Shown: positions 39,924 through 48,968 of the stretch, in pieces
How positions within the stretch are numbered: the first letter of the stretch is position 1
Layout: each line of letters starts with the position of its first letter
Assembly (NCBI GenBank): GCA_002155105.1
Contig: MUZD01000002.1
Span: forward strand, 372,001 to 436,000
Length of the DNA: 64,000 nucleotides
From: Sedimentibacter sp. SX930
Lineage (GTDB): Bacteria; Bacillota; Bacilli; Lactobacillales; Aerococcaceae
Direction: 5' to 3'
Made by a program: the position numbers and the translations under genes
The notes under the pieces: model-generated
Told to the model about the DNA's origin: nothing
Seen by the model: the letters and a program-made list of their open reading frames with translations, nothing else
Database searches by the model: none

Positions 39924-41363
39924 TTATAAAAGAAAAAGGTCTGAAAGGATTTTTCGCCAATGCGGCGCTTCTATTGTTGGAACCGTATTCCTCGACCTGA
40001 AGTCCCCTGCTAGCGGCGGATCATCGTCCCCGCAGCTATCACAGCAATGTTCCGGTTTCCCGAGACTGTTTTTCCCGAAATAAGCGGAGATATAGTCACG
40101 TTTGCATGTGTCGGTTTCGGCAAATCCCTTCATGCTCTTCAGCAAATTTTTCTTCAGATCGTGGCGGCCCGCGATAAAATGCTTCGCTTCCGCTTTTGTG
40201 AAATTTTGACGCAGGATATGCAACAACAAGGTGTGCTCGGTCGGACTCCCATGATCTGGGTTGATCGCCTTATTTTTGAGGACACTTTCAATCGCATAAT
40301 CGTTCGGAAAATCGCTTTGCAGCATCTTCACTTTAAAATTGAAGTCCGTTTCCGAATAAAACAGTACCGCCGTGCTCTGTTGCCCGTCCCGCCCGGCTCT
40401 CCCGATTTCCTGCACATATTCCTCAAGCGAATTAGGCATATGGTAATGGATCACGTAGCGGATGTTCGGCTTATTGATCCCCATTCCGAATGCGCTGGTG
40501 GCGCAGATGACGTCCAATTCATCCTGAAGGAATTGATGCTGGATGGTGATCCGATCTTCATTTGTCCGGTCGGCATGATAGGCTTCCGCGCGCAAATTTG
40601 TTTTTTTGCGGATCATGAATGCTACAGCGTCAGCTTGTGCCTTACTGGAGAAGTAAATGATGCCCGGAGATGGATATTTCCCCAAAAGGCCCAGGAGGTA
40701 CTCATTTTTCCCTTCTGGAGGCACTGCAGTGACTTTGTAGTATATATTGGCACGGTCGACCGGTCCCTCGAATACGTTCAAGTCATTCCCGTCGATATGC
40801 AGGGACCCGATGATATCGTCCATCACGGCCGGCGTCGCTGTCGCGGTGAGCGCCAATGTCAGAGGATTGCCCAATGCTCGCCTTGCTGCGCCCAAAAATA
40901 AATAATCGGAACGGAAATCCAAACCCCACTGGGAAATGCAATGCGCCTCATCAACCACAAACAAAGCGAGCGGGATCTGTTTGAGTTTGTTCAATACAAC
41001 TTGGTTCTGCAGCATCTCGGGGGAAAGGAACAAAAACTTGATCTGATCCAGGTTGCTCAATAATCTTTGCCTTTCTTCGAACTGCAGCATGCTGTTCAAT
41101 GACGCCGTCCTTTTTTCACCCATGAATTTCAGTTGGGCGACTTGATCTTCCATCAAAGACAACAGCGGCGAAACGATAACGACAATCCCCTCCAAAAGGT
41201 AGCCGCTCAACTGGTATATCAAGGATTTCCCTGTTCCCGTCGGCAGAGTCGCCAATGTGTGCTTGCCTGCCAAAACGGATTGGACGGGCTCCAATTGCCC
41301 TTCCTTGAATGCCGTGTAGCCGAAATATTTCTGAAGTTCCGATTTCAATTGTGCTTCATCCAT
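39924..41363 (-). CDS. recQ: RecQ family ATP-dependent DNA helicase (RecS-like)
   Basis: 3'-5' DNA helicase of superfamily 2. Walker A is LPTGTGKS, the DEAH box is VDEAHCISQWG, and motif VI is QEIGRAGRDGQ. A zinc-binding domain follows with CKRDYISAYFG and HCCDSCGDDD. The protein ends after it, so the HRDC domain of E. coli RecQ is missing. That and the 479-residue size match Bacillus RecS. The start is uncertain: ATG 41363 is used here, overlapping ypbB by 8 bp; a GTG at 41381 is in frame. Confidence 0.94.
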   Translation of the reverse strand: MDEAQLKSELQKYFGYTAFKEGQLEPVQSVLAGKHTLATLPTGTGKSLIYQLSGYLLEGIVVIVSPLLSLMEDQVAQLKFMGEKRTASLNSMLQFEERQRLLSNLDQIKFLFLSPEMLQNQVVLNKLKQIPLALFVVDEAHCISQWGLDFRSDYLFLGAARRALGNPLTLALTATATPAVMDDIIGSLHIDGNDLNVFEGPVDRANIYYKVTAVPPEGKNEYLLGLLGKYPSPGIIYFSSKAQADAVAFMIRKKTNLRAEAYHADRTNEDRITIQHQFLQDELDVICATSAFGMGINKPNIRYVIHYHMPNSLEEYVQEIGRAGRDGQQSTAVLFYSETDFNFKVKMLQSDFPNDYAIESVLKNKAINPDHGSPTEHTLLLHILRQNFTKAEAKHFIAGRHDLKKNLLKSMKGFAETDTCKRDYISAYFGKNSLGKPEHCCDSCGDDDPPLAGDFRSRNTVPTIEAPHWRKILSDLFLL

Positions 41364-42426
41364 GTTTAGCAGCAACCTCACTTCTTATTTGTATCAAGCG
41401 GGACTCGAAAAAGTTGATTCCGGGAAATACTTTTTGGATTTCCCGGTAATCGACACGAACTTTGTGTTCCACGAGTTGTTGCAGATACTGCATTTTTTCC
41501 TTATCCAAAAATTCTTGCGTCGGAAATCCCGGATAGATCAGGGCGATTTCGGCGAAATGATCTTGGATCGTGCTCTGTTTCAATCCCCGCATCGAAATGA
41601 TTTCCTCCATGCCATGTCCGTTCATGAAATAACGCATAGTCGTTTCAGCACTGGCCGAAGCCAAGCCGTTTTCCTTTATCGTCATCTGCCTGACCGAAGA
41701 AAGGACGGGGAATTTTTCCGGTTCTTTTTCCAATGCAGCATACAATCTCAGCCAATTTTGGTGCAGCAGTATTTTCACTTCGGCTTCCTCCAACGAGAAC
41801 AGTCCGGCCATTTGACCGGTTGTTTTCCTCAAATGGCCAGCGCCTTCAAACTGAAGCGCAAAGAGCCCCGCATCCCTCTCAGGCAGCCGTGACAAGTAGA
41901 TACCCCATTCCTCTCCATAAGCGCGCGCAAAAGTGGCGTTATCTCCGGAATGCTGCGTCAACAAGCGCTTCATCCAAAGTTGTTCCTTCGCTTCCCTCTC
42001 AATCGGATAATACTGTTTATTTTTATGCAGCATTTCGGAAAGGATTTGGATCAGAAACAGAATCCGGCGACGTAAAACGCCTTGAATGAGCGCAAATTCC
42101 ATCTGGTTCCCGAGAGAAAAGTGCGCGTGACCGCTTAAAAAATCAGCTTTTTTCGCGCTTCCTGCTTCGGTGAGAAGAAAGCCCTCGCCATCGTTGCCGC
42201 TGATCAAACCATCCGAAAGTAAACGCTCGAGGCCTTTTTTCAACACTGGCGGTTTCATGCCCGGCATGACGGTGAAATAGGCTTCCAGATCATATTGGCG
42301 GCACTGGAGCATGGTGGACACTGTCCGTTTGCCGATCAGGTTATAGAAAAGAGTCGCTTCCTTGATGGGGCGCTCGGTTGAAATGCAATCCAAAAAAAGA
42401 TACTCTATGTATGTCAAATCTTTCAT
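41356..42426 (-). CDS. YpbB family helix-turn-helix protein
   Basis: A 356-residue soluble protein with a helix-turn-helix-like segment near the C-terminus (ISMRGLKQSTIQDHFAEIAL), similar to the domain appended to some RecQ helicases. Its gene overlaps recQ by 8 bp, as ypbB-recS do in Bacillus, which suggests a shared function. Biochemistry is unknown. The start follows GGTGGTGAT and is only 37 bp from the divergent ferredoxin gene. Confidence 0.88.
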   Translation of the reverse strand: MKDLTYIEYLFLDCISTERPIKEATLFYNLIGKRTVSTMLQCRQYDLEAYFTVMPGMKPPVLKKGLERLLSDGLISGNDGEGFLLTEAGSAKKADFLSGHAHFSLGNQMEFALIQGVLRRRILFLIQILSEMLHKNKQYYPIEREAKEQLWMKRLLTQHSGDNATFARAYGEEWGIYLSRLPERDAGLFALQFEGAGHLRKTTGQMAGLFSLEEAEVKILLHQNWLRLYAALEKEPEKFPVLSSVRQMTIKENGLASASAETTMRYFMNGHGMEEIISMRGLKQSTIQDHFAEIALIYPGFPTQEFLDKEKMQYLQQLVEHKVRVDYREIQKVFPGINFFESRLIQIRSEVAAKHG

Positions 42427-42463
42427 ATCATCACCACCAAATTTTTGTAAAGAAGGTTACTGT

Positions 42464-42706
42464 ATGTATTATACCAAAGTAAATCAGGATAACTGCATCG
42501 CTTGTGGACTTTGCCAAATAATTTCACCGGATCTCTTCGACTACACTTCCGAAGGGATAGCTTTCACCAAAATGGATTCGAATGAGGGAAACGCACCGAT
42601 ACCCCCCGAACGATTCGAAGCGTTTTTGGATGCCTACCGCAAATGCCCAACAGGTGCCATCTTGCGCTCAGAATCACCGTTCCCTCCAACGGAACGGAAA
42701 TCCTGA
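42464..42706 (+). CDS. fer: Ferredoxin, single [4Fe-4S] cluster
   Basis: Small electron carrier, 80 residues. Cys11, Cys14, Cys17 (CIACGLC) and the distant Cys61 (CPTGA) bind one [4Fe-4S] cluster, as in Bacillus Fer. The start at 42464 follows AAGAAGG; the longer frame upstream overlaps ypbB and is not used. It is divergent from ypbB, as in Bacillus. The redox partner is not visible here. Confidence 0.95.
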   Translation: MYYTKVNQDNCIACGLCQIISPDLFDYTSEGIAFTKMDSNEGNAPIPPERFEAFLDAYRKCPTGAILRSESPFPPTERKS

Positions 42707-42739
42707 ACTTCTGAACGCTCCTTGCTTCAGTTCAATCCA

Positions 42740-42786
42740 AAAGAGGCTGCACCCGGAATCATCACTGATTCGGGTGCAGCCTCTTG
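42740..42786. terminator. Long hairpin between fer and ribU
   Basis: A 20-pair near-perfect stem (AGAGGCTGCACCCG pairs with CGGGTGCAGCCTCT, plus GAATC/GATTC) between convergent genes. T-runs are poor on both sides, but stem strength suggests a bidirectional terminator. Confidence 0.75.
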
Positions 42787-42820
42787 AATTTGAAATATTC
42801 AGATCATAAATCGCAAATTA

Positions 42821-43393
42821 TTACTGAGCAAACGGAACTTTGTTATGCGCCAGCCATGGTTTCAACTTTGGCATCACCAATAGGATGACTGCACTGACGA
42901 CAAGTCCTTTGATGATATTGAAAGGCACTATGCCAGCCAATACCAGCTCTTTGACAGAACCCATTTCAAAATTCAACAGGTACATATATAACGGGGTGAT
43001 GATGAACCAGTTGGCTACCGATAAGACAACCGTCAGAACCAAAGTACCCGTCAACAGCGCCAAAATGACGGCTGTTTTTGTTTTAGCTTTGTTCAATAGG
43101 TAGTAGACAGGTAAAGTGTAAGAGAGCGTCGCCAACAGACTTGCGAAGTCTCCGATTGGATAGCCCATATCCCCGCCTGTTTGAAGGTAGTGCAAAACGG
43201 ATCGGATGACAGCGGAGATGATTCCGCCGGCTGGACCGTAAAGGAAAAATGAAAGCAGGATCGGTAAATCGCTGAAGTCGATCTTCAGATACGAAAATGC
43301 TGGAATTACCGGGAATGCGATGAACATCAGCACAAATGCCAATGCCCCAAATAGTGAAATACCGACCAATCTTTTTGTTTTGTTTTGTTGCAT
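42821..43393 (-). CDS. ribU: Riboflavin ECF transporter substrate-binding subunit RibU
   Basis: S component of an energy-coupling factor transporter that imports riboflavin; the shared EcfA/A'/T module is encoded elsewhere. The 190 residues form about six membrane helices, with the family segments IDFSDLPILLSFFLYGPAGG and VANWFIITPLY, and the N-terminal Ala/Gly-rich helix that contacts EcfT. The FMN riboswitch immediately upstream makes the substrate assignment firm. Its start follows GGGAGG by 9 nt. It supplies RibF (4.4-5.3 kb). Confidence 0.95.
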   Translation of the reverse strand: MQQNKTKRLVGISLFGALAFVLMFIAFPVIPAFSYLKIDFSDLPILLSFFLYGPAGGIISAVIRSVLHYLQTGGDMGYPIGDFASLLATLSYTLPVYYLLNKAKTKTAVILALLTGTLVLTVVLSVANWFIITPLYMYLLNFEMGSVKELVLAGIVPFNIIKGLVVSAVILLVMPKLKPWLAHNKVPFAQ

Positions 43394-43442
43394 GTTAATG
43401 AATCCTCCCTGTTGACTGTCTCAGAGATGGGTTTCTCCAAAT

Positions 43443-43498
43443 CCAAAAAGACCCTATTCTTATCATCCGCTAATGGACACATAAAAATAGAGCCTTTG
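43443..43498 (-). terminator. Riboswitch-controlled terminator before ribU
   Basis: On the minus strand AAAGGCTCTATT and AATAGGGTCTTT form a 12-bp stem with G-U pairs, followed by TTTGG. It sits between the FMN aptamer and ribU. A second inverted repeat (43513-43524 with 43426-43436, one bulged base) encloses it. Confidence 0.75.
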
Positions 43499-43521
43499 AA
43501 ATTGCAATCCAAAGAAACCCC

Positions 43522-43642
43522 ATCTTCTTCCATCCAGACTGTACTGTCGGTACTGGAATTACACCAGTTCAGCCCGCAATGAACCATTGCGAGGTCGTGG
43601 ACTTTTACCACCGGTCGGGAATTTCACCCTGCCCTGAAGACG
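43522..43642 (-). ncRNA. FMN riboswitch (RFN element)
   Basis: On the minus strand the conserved core CTTCAGGGCAGGGTGAAAT, then CCCGACCGGTGGTAAAAGTC, and the 3' GTCTGGATGGAAGAAG are all present in RFN order, with P1 formed by TCTTC and GAAGA. FMN binding should favour the downstream terminator and reduce ribU expression. Confidence 0.96.
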
Positions 43643-43669
43643 AATCTTATTATATTTTGTTATACACAA

Positions 43670-43698
43670 ACTATAAGCGATACACAAACGATTGTCAA
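43670..43698 (-). promoter_or_regulatory. Promoter of the FMN riboswitch-ribU transcript
   Basis: TTGACA (43698-43693), 17 bp and TATAGT (43675-43670) on the minus strand, with the aptamer starting about 28 bp further on. Confidence 0.85.
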
Positions 43699-43754
43699 GA
43701 ATAATATCACAGTTTCGAGATAAATATTTTCAGACTATCTCTCGATCGCTTTCC

Positions 43755-45554
43755 TCAACTTGCGTGAAATGGAAAACGGGCCAAGAAAGTCGTCCCAACA
43801 CCCGGTTCGCTATGGACTTCTATTTCCCCGTCATGCGCTTCCACGATTGTCTTTACGATCGAAAGCCCGATGCCGGTTCCTTTTTGTTTCGAGTAGGTCC
43901 GCGATTTGTCATTTTTGTAAAAACGCTCGAAAATGAAAGGCAAACTTTCCGCTTGGATACCGATGCCGTTATCGCTGATTTCAAAGACAACTTTATCCAA
44001 CATGTCCTCCAAACGGACAGTGATATGGATGAATTTTTGCCTGCGCGTGCCGATTTCGGCTGAATAGCGTACCGCATTGTCGATCAGATTGTAAAATACC
44101 TGATTCATTTTCTCTTCATCAAATGGATAGGTTTTGATGCCATCATCCAATTCATAAGAGAATTGGATGGCAGCTTCTTTGAAACTGTTCTCGAACCTGC
44201 CCGCCAAGTGGTTGAAGAAAGTTGCGAGATCGACAGTTTGCCGGTTCAGTTCAATATACCCCGCTTGCATGCGCGACAGATCCAAAAGGTTGTTGACCAT
44301 TTTGTTCATTTCGGTCGTTTCGTCCAAAATGATTTGGGCCATTTCAATTTTCTCGGCATTGCTTTCGGCGATGTTGTCGATAATGGCTTCGCTGTAACCT
44401 TTGATCATCTGCAACGGCGTCCGCAAGTCATGGGATACATTCGTGATGAAATCACCGCGGATAATATCCAACTGCCTTTCGTTCGTCACATCCTGCAACA
44501 CAATCAGGACGCCAGCTGTTTTTTGCAGATCGGTTTGGATGACCGGAGTCACTTTTACGTTATAATGCCGCTGGGACCAACTGAGATCCGCTTCCGATCC
44601 GGCTGTTGTCGTGAAAGCGTGCTGGACCATTTCCTTGAACTGATGCGGTATCGCTTTAGCTTCCGCATCCGGATCCACCCTTCGCCAAAAATCCAAAAAC
44701 TCTTGTCCAGGCCCGTTCACTAATTTCAGATGGAAATTTTGGTCAAAGTAAAGGATGCCGGCCGGCAAAGAATCAAATAGATGATTCAACAGTTCCCGCT
44801 CCTCCCGGTTCATCAGCGTCGTGGCTTGGAGGGTCTTTCCTAGCTTGTTCATGGCGGTGCCCAATCCGGATATCTCATCATAGGATTCGAACGTGATCCG
44901 CTTGGAAAAATCATTCCGCGAGTATTTGAAGGCGATGTCCGTCATGACTTCCAATGGTTCGGCAACATTCCTGATAAGGTACTGGTAGTAAACGATTGTC
45001 CCCATGAGATAGACAGTCAGCAGCAACAATGTGATGCTTTTTGCGTTCAGTTCATAAGCCTGGAATTCATCCAGTTCATAATTGATGACGAGCATTCCGG
45101 CTTGCCCTTGCAATTCAAAAGTATGCACAAAAACCATCAAAAGCAAGGGATTATTTCCCTCGTCCTCTATGGTGATCCTGCTGAAATCATCCACGTTACT
45201 GTCGATCGCATCCAGAATTTCATCATTCGCCAGGATGTTCTCGAGAATCGGCTCGGACTGACCTTGCAGATCCGGGTTTTGTACGACAAAACGGCTCTGA
45301 TCCCCTATTTTGATGAAATAGGACAATTCCGGATCCAACGATTGCGCAGTCTCAGCTTGGGTGAGATAAACCTCAGGATTGGTCATAACCGTATCTTTGT
45401 ACGCTGTTATTTTCTCCTGCAGCAGTTTAGTATAGGTATCTTCGATGGAGTTCACACTAATGATTGCGTGGCCGATATACATCAAAGTCATGATGGTTAC
45501 AGTCAAAAAAGTCACTAGTAGCCATGATTTGAGGAATATGCTCGTCCTTTTCAT
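43755..45554 (-). CDS. resE: Sensor histidine kinase, ResE/SrrB type
   Basis: Membrane sensor kinase, partner of the next response regulator. Helix 1 is at about 9-31, an extracytoplasmic sensor region at 32-172 and helix 2 at about 173-192. A HAMP domain (about 193-245), a PAS domain (about 255-360), HisKA with phospho-acceptor His375 (NVSHDLRTPLQ) and a HATPase domain with N (FYNLIDNAVRYS) and G boxes (DNGIGI, GTGIGLSIV) follow. Length 599. It overlaps resD by 4 bp (ATGA). In Bacillus this pair controls anaerobic and redox genes; the signal here is unknown. Confidence 0.9.
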   Translation of the reverse strand: MKRTSIFLKSWLLVTFLTVTIMTLMYIGHAIISVNSIEDTYTKLLQEKITAYKDTVMTNPEVYLTQAETAQSLDPELSYFIKIGDQSRFVVQNPDLQGQSEPILENILANDEILDAIDSNVDDFSRITIEDEGNNPLLLMVFVHTFELQGQAGMLVINYELDEFQAYELNAKSITLLLLTVYLMGTIVYYQYLIRNVAEPLEVMTDIAFKYSRNDFSKRITFESYDEISGLGTAMNKLGKTLQATTLMNREERELLNHLFDSLPAGILYFDQNFHLKLVNGPGQEFLDFWRRVDPDAEAKAIPHQFKEMVQHAFTTTAGSEADLSWSQRHYNVKVTPVIQTDLQKTAGVLIVLQDVTNERQLDIIRGDFITNVSHDLRTPLQMIKGYSEAIIDNIAESNAEKIEMAQIILDETTEMNKMVNNLLDLSRMQAGYIELNRQTVDLATFFNHLAGRFENSFKEAAIQFSYELDDGIKTYPFDEEKMNQVFYNLIDNAVRYSAEIGTRRQKFIHITVRLEDMLDKVVFEISDNGIGIQAESLPFIFERFYKNDKSRTYSKQKGTGIGLSIVKTIVEAHDGEIEVHSEPGVGTTFLARFPFHAS

Positions 45555-46273
45555 TGTTTATCGTCTGCTGCTCGGTCATCATTCGGAGAAAATTTATAAC
45601 CCATCCCCCAAACGGTCACTATCATTTTTGAAACAGCTTTCGATTGCTTCAACAGCTTTTCACGCAAGCGCTTGACATGCGTGTCGACCGTACGGAGATC
45701 ACCGAAGAACTCATATTTCCAGACTTCCTTCAAAAGGACCTCCCTGGTGAAAATTTTCTCGGGGGACTTTGAAAGATAAAGAAGCAATTCAAATTCTTTG
45801 GGCGTCAAATTGATGGCAACCTCGTCAACCAGTACTTTTCTGGCATCCGGAAAAATCTTCAGCAGTGGATATTCGATTGTGCTCGATTCCGATTCTGAAG
45901 GCTTCGTCCGCTTCAAAATGGCAGCGACCCGCAACATGACTTCCCTTGGACTGAATGGCTTTACGATGTAGTCGTCCGCCCCTGATAGGAATCCCTCCAC
46001 GCGATTGTTCTCTTCACCGCGGGCAGTAATCATCATGATCGGTATTTCTTTTTCCTTGCGGATAATTTTGGCCACTTCAATGCCGGTCATTCCAGGAAGC
46101 ATGATATCCAACAATACCAAATCGTAATGGTTGTTCAAAATCATTTCTACCGCTGTGGTTCCATCCTCTGCCTCGGCTGTTTCATAGCCATCCTTTTCCA
46201 GATAGAGTTTCAGCAATCTCCGGATACGTTCCTCGTCATCCACAATCAATATTTTCCCGCTGGAATTTGTCAT
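45551..46273 (-). CDS. resD: OmpR-family response regulator, ResD/SrrA type
   Basis: Transcription factor with a receiver domain (acidic pocket Asp12/Asp13, phospho-acceptor Asp56 in LLDIMLP, switch Lys in YIVKPFSP) and an OmpR-type winged helix (TPKEFELLLYLSKS, VDTHVKRLREKL). The start at 46273 leaves 240 residues and follows AAAGG; longer starts run into rluB. It is 28 bp after rluB and overlaps resE, matching the order rluB-(resABC)-resD-resE in Bacillus but without resABC. Confidence 0.92.
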   Translation of the reverse strand: MTNSSGKILIVDDEERIRRLLKLYLEKDGYETAEAEDGTTAVEMILNNHYDLVLLDIMLPGMTGIEVAKIIRKEKEIPIMMITARGEENNRVEGFLSGADDYIVKPFSPREVMLRVAAILKRTKPSESESSTIEYPLLKIFPDARKVLVDEVAINLTPKEFELLLYLSKSPEKIFTREVLLKEVWKYEFFGDLRTVDTHVKRLREKLLKQSKAVSKMIVTVWGMGYKFSPNDDRAADDKQ

Positions 46274-46301
46274 CCTGATCATCCTTTCCGATTCGATAAA
46301 A

Positions 46302-47042
46302 TTACTGCCTTTTTGATGCCTTTTCGTTCGCAAGAGCCAGGTTCTTCAGCTTCTCGATTTCAAACGCCTTCAGCTCTCGGTGTTGCCCCGGTTTCAGATC
46401 GCCGAGCGTAAGGAATCCAAACGATTCCCTTTTCAGTTTTTCGACAGGGCAACCAATTTTTTCGAACATTATTTTGACTTGATGGTTCCAGCCTTCATGG
46501 ATGGTCAATTCAACGATTGCTGTATTTTTTTGGGAATTGGCAGAAATCAACTTAGCCCGCGCTTTCGATGTTTTTTTGCCGTCGATTACGATTCCGTTCT
46601 CCAATTTATTCAGGTCGGAGCGCGTAGGGATGCAACCTACCTTGGCGACATAGGTTTTGTCGATGTGATATTTCGGATGGGTCAATAAGTTTGCAAACTC
46701 ACCATCATTGGTCAAAAGAAGCAAGCCGGTCGTATCATAGTCCAATCTGCCGATTGGATAGATCCGCTCTTTCACATTGAAGAAATCAGTGACGACAGTC
46801 CGATCTTTATCATCTTTAACGGATGAGAGGGTATTCTTTGGTTTGTAGAACAAGTAGTAAACCGGCTGTTCACGATAGATGGGTAAGCCATTCACTTCCA
46901 CTCTGTCGCTTTTTGATACTTTGACCCCTAATTCAGTTACCTTGTTTCCGTTTACGCTGACTGCACCGGAAGTGATCAGTTCTTCGGCTTTCCGCCTTGA
47001 CGCTATTCCTGCATGTGCAATGACTTTCTGTAATCTTTCCAT
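46302..47042 (-). CDS. rluB: 23S rRNA pseudouridine synthase RluB
   Basis: Large-subunit pseudouridine synthase of the RsuA/RluB family, expected to modify the 2605 region of 23S rRNA. An N-terminal S4 domain (about 2-50, KVIAHAGIASRRKAEELI) precedes the catalytic domain with Asp101 in GRLDYDTTGLLLLTNDGE. The 246 residues are typical. Located 34 bp after scpB, a conserved arrangement. Confidence 0.94.
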   Translation of the reverse strand: MERLQKVIAHAGIASRRKAEELITSGAVSVNGNKVTELGVKVSKSDRVEVNGLPIYREQPVYYLFYKPKNTLSSVKDDKDRTVVTDFFNVKERIYPIGRLDYDTTGLLLLTNDGEFANLLTHPKYHIDKTYVAKVGCIPTRSDLNKLENGIVIDGKKTSKARAKLISANSQKNTAIVELTIHEGWNHQVKIMFEKIGCPVEKLKRESFGFLTLGDLKPGQHRELKAFEIEKLKNLALANEKASKRQ

Positions 47043-47076
47043 TTATTCACCTATTATTCTTATTTGTTTTTGTCTG

Positions 47077-47697
47077 TCATTCTTGTTCCGATATGATAGA
47101 ATCTTTCTTAAAAAAAGCAAGATGGTTATCTGCATCTTCATCCGCAGGAAAATCAAAAAGATCGAAGGATTCATTATCCTGCATCTGGAATAATTCGTCC
47201 ACATTCGGCAGATCATCAATTGTGGTCAATCCGAAATAATTCATGAAATAATCAGTTGTGCCGTATATGATCGGTCTTCCTGGTGTTTCGGAACGTCCGA
47301 TTTCCTTTATCAGCCCTCTCAGCAACAGCCTTTGGACCAAGCCTGCCGACTGCACACCGCGGATCTGATCGATTTCCATCCGCGTCAAGGGTTGCTTGTA
47401 AGCGATGATCGCCAGCGTCTCCAGGGCAGCTTGTGACAAATGGGTCGCGAAAGGCGAAACAGCGTACATTTTGATGAGTTCCGCGTACTCCCGTTTCGTT
47501 GCGAGTTGGTATCTTTTGCGGGTTTCGATAAGCGTCAAACCAGAGTGGATGTTGTCGTTATGGCTCGCCCGCATTTCGGTCAACAAATTTTGCGCTTCCA
47601 ATGGAGTGGTCTCCAATAGAGAGGTGATCTCGTCCATGCTCAAGCCATCATCCCCTGCCACAAACAGCAGACTCTCCAGTGCCCCTTTTTTATTCAT
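47077..47697 (-). CDS. scpB: Segregation and condensation protein ScpB
   Basis: Regulatory winged-helix subunit of the SMC-ScpAB condensin complex, dimerising on ScpA. The 206 residues include the family segment LETLAIIAYKQPLTRMEIDQ, then IRGVQS and a tandem winged-helix fold. The C-terminus is acidic. It overlaps scpA by 8 bp. Confidence 0.96.
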   Translation of the reverse strand: MNKKGALESLLFVAGDDGLSMDEITSLLETTPLEAQNLLTEMRASHNDNIHSGLTLIETRKRYQLATKREYAELIKMYAVSPFATHLSQAALETLAIIAYKQPLTRMEIDQIRGVQSAGLVQRLLLRGLIKEIGRSETPGRPIIYGTTDYFMNYFGLTTIDDLPNVDELFQMQDNESFDLFDFPADEDADNHLAFFKKDSIISEQE

Positions 47698-48463
47698 TTG
47701 CTAAAACTCCCATATTGCGTAATATATAAATGTCTCCGTATATGTTCTCTTGCGAAAAATTGATTTTTCTTTCTTTGACCAATTCCAGCATCGCCAAAAA
47801 TGTATTCACGATCTGCGACTTGGTCTGCACTTCAAAGAAAGCCGTAAAGGGAAGCCTCTGGTCAGAATCATGCGGCAGGTTCTCCAGCTTCTCCATGATC
47901 CAACTCATCGTCTGATCCACGGTATATTGGTCCTGTTCCATTCTGGCCTGAAGCGGCTTTTTCTTCTGCAGTTTCTGATACATTTTCTGGAGCGCGGCAA
48001 TCAGATCCGCCGCAGAAACTTCGCCTGGAGCAAGCGGTACTGCTTGTTGGAGGTCCTCCAGATCCGTTGCCGGCTTTGTGAAATATAAGCCGCGTTCTTG
48101 TTCCATGGTTTTCAGTGCTTTGGCGGCTTCCTGGAATTGCTTGTATTCAACCAATTGTTGAATCAAGCTTTCCCTTGGATCCTCGCCCTCTTCATAAAAC
48201 TCCTCTTCGAAGGCCACTTCTTTTTTCGGAAGCAGCATCCGGCTCTTTATCTCCAACAGCGTCGCAGCCATCAGCAGATAATCGCCGGCGATATCCAATT
48301 TCATCTCTTGCATCGTGTCCAAATAACGCAGATATTGAAAAGTCACTTCTGCAATCGGAATATCGAAAATATCGACTTTCAGCTCTTTGATCAAGTGCAG
48401 GAGAAGATCCAATGGTCCCTCAAAATCCGGCAATATGAGGGTGAGTTCATTTTGTTCGCTCAC
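47690..48463 (-). CDS. scpA: Segregation and condensation protein ScpA
   Basis: Kleisin subunit bridging the SMC heads in the condensin complex. LPDFEGPLDLLLHLIKELK near the N-terminus and DIFDIPIAEVTFQYL are the family signature, and the C-terminal winged helix ends with the VKERKINFSQ segment. Length 257. The start is GTG, overlapping the ribT stop (GTGA). Confidence 0.96.
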   Translation of the reverse strand: MSEQNELTLILPDFEGPLDLLLHLIKELKVDIFDIPIAEVTFQYLRYLDTMQEMKLDIAGDYLLMAATLLEIKSRMLLPKKEVAFEEEFYEEGEDPRESLIQQLVEYKQFQEAAKALKTMEQERGLYFTKPATDLEDLQQAVPLAPGEVSAADLIAALQKMYQKLQKKKPLQARMEQDQYTVDQTMSWIMEKLENLPHDSDQRLPFTAFFEVQTKSQIVNTFLAMLELVKERKINFSQENIYGDIYILRNMGVLANE

Positions 48464-48852
48464 AATGATCCACTCGTTTCCTCATCGTTTCGGTTCTGCT
48501 GCTTCTGGTTCCATTTGGCGATGAACGGCGCGGTTTCCAGTGTCCCGTTGATCGCGCTTGTTGGATAGTTTTGCTGCAAGCCATCCAACAACCGATGCAC
48601 GATGCCTTCCTTCCGAAAAGAAGGCGAGACAGCGATATGACGAACCAACACCATTGCTTCATGTATTTGCACACCTATCAAAGCAACGATATTATCTGTC
48701 TCTTCATCTTTCCACAAGAATAGTTTTCTGTCGACATTTTCAATGTAGCTTTCCATTTCCGGCTTCAGCCTTGCTACATTTTTTAGATCTGTCACATAAG
48801 AAAGCAGTCCCATAGCTATTTTTTCACATGATTGATTATAAGAAATGAACAC
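48460..48852 (-). CDS. ribT: RibT-like GNAT acetyltransferase
   Basis: A 130-residue protein of the GNAT fold. The N-terminus (SCEKIAMGLLSYVTDLKN) and the central IVALIGVQIHEAMVLVRHIA resemble Bacillus RibT, encoded in the riboflavin cluster there. The acetyl-CoA motif A (VSPSFRKEGIVHRLL) is weakly conserved. Substrate is unknown. The start is GTG, 6 nt after AGAAGGAG. Coupled to scpA. Confidence 0.82.
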   Translation of the reverse strand: MFISYNQSCEKIAMGLLSYVTDLKNVARLKPEMESYIENVDRKLFLWKDEETDNIVALIGVQIHEAMVLVRHIAVSPSFRKEGIVHRLLDGLQQNYPTSAINGTLETAPFIAKWNQKQQNRNDEETSGSL

Positions 48853-48885
48853 TTCGATCTCCTTCTCACTTTTTATTTACCCCTA

Positions 48886-48919
48886 CAGCCGTTCTGCGAT
48901 GCATCATTCTGAACGGCTG
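48886..48919 (-). terminator. Hairpin after punA, probable terminator
   Basis: CAGCCGTTC and GAACGGCTG form a perfect 9-bp stem around a 16-nt loop, 50 bp after the punA stop. There is no clear T-run. Confidence 0.55.
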
Positions 48920-48968
48920 CGACTCTTCTCAGCAATGTTGTGCGAGAGAGTTGTTTTCATGACCCGTC

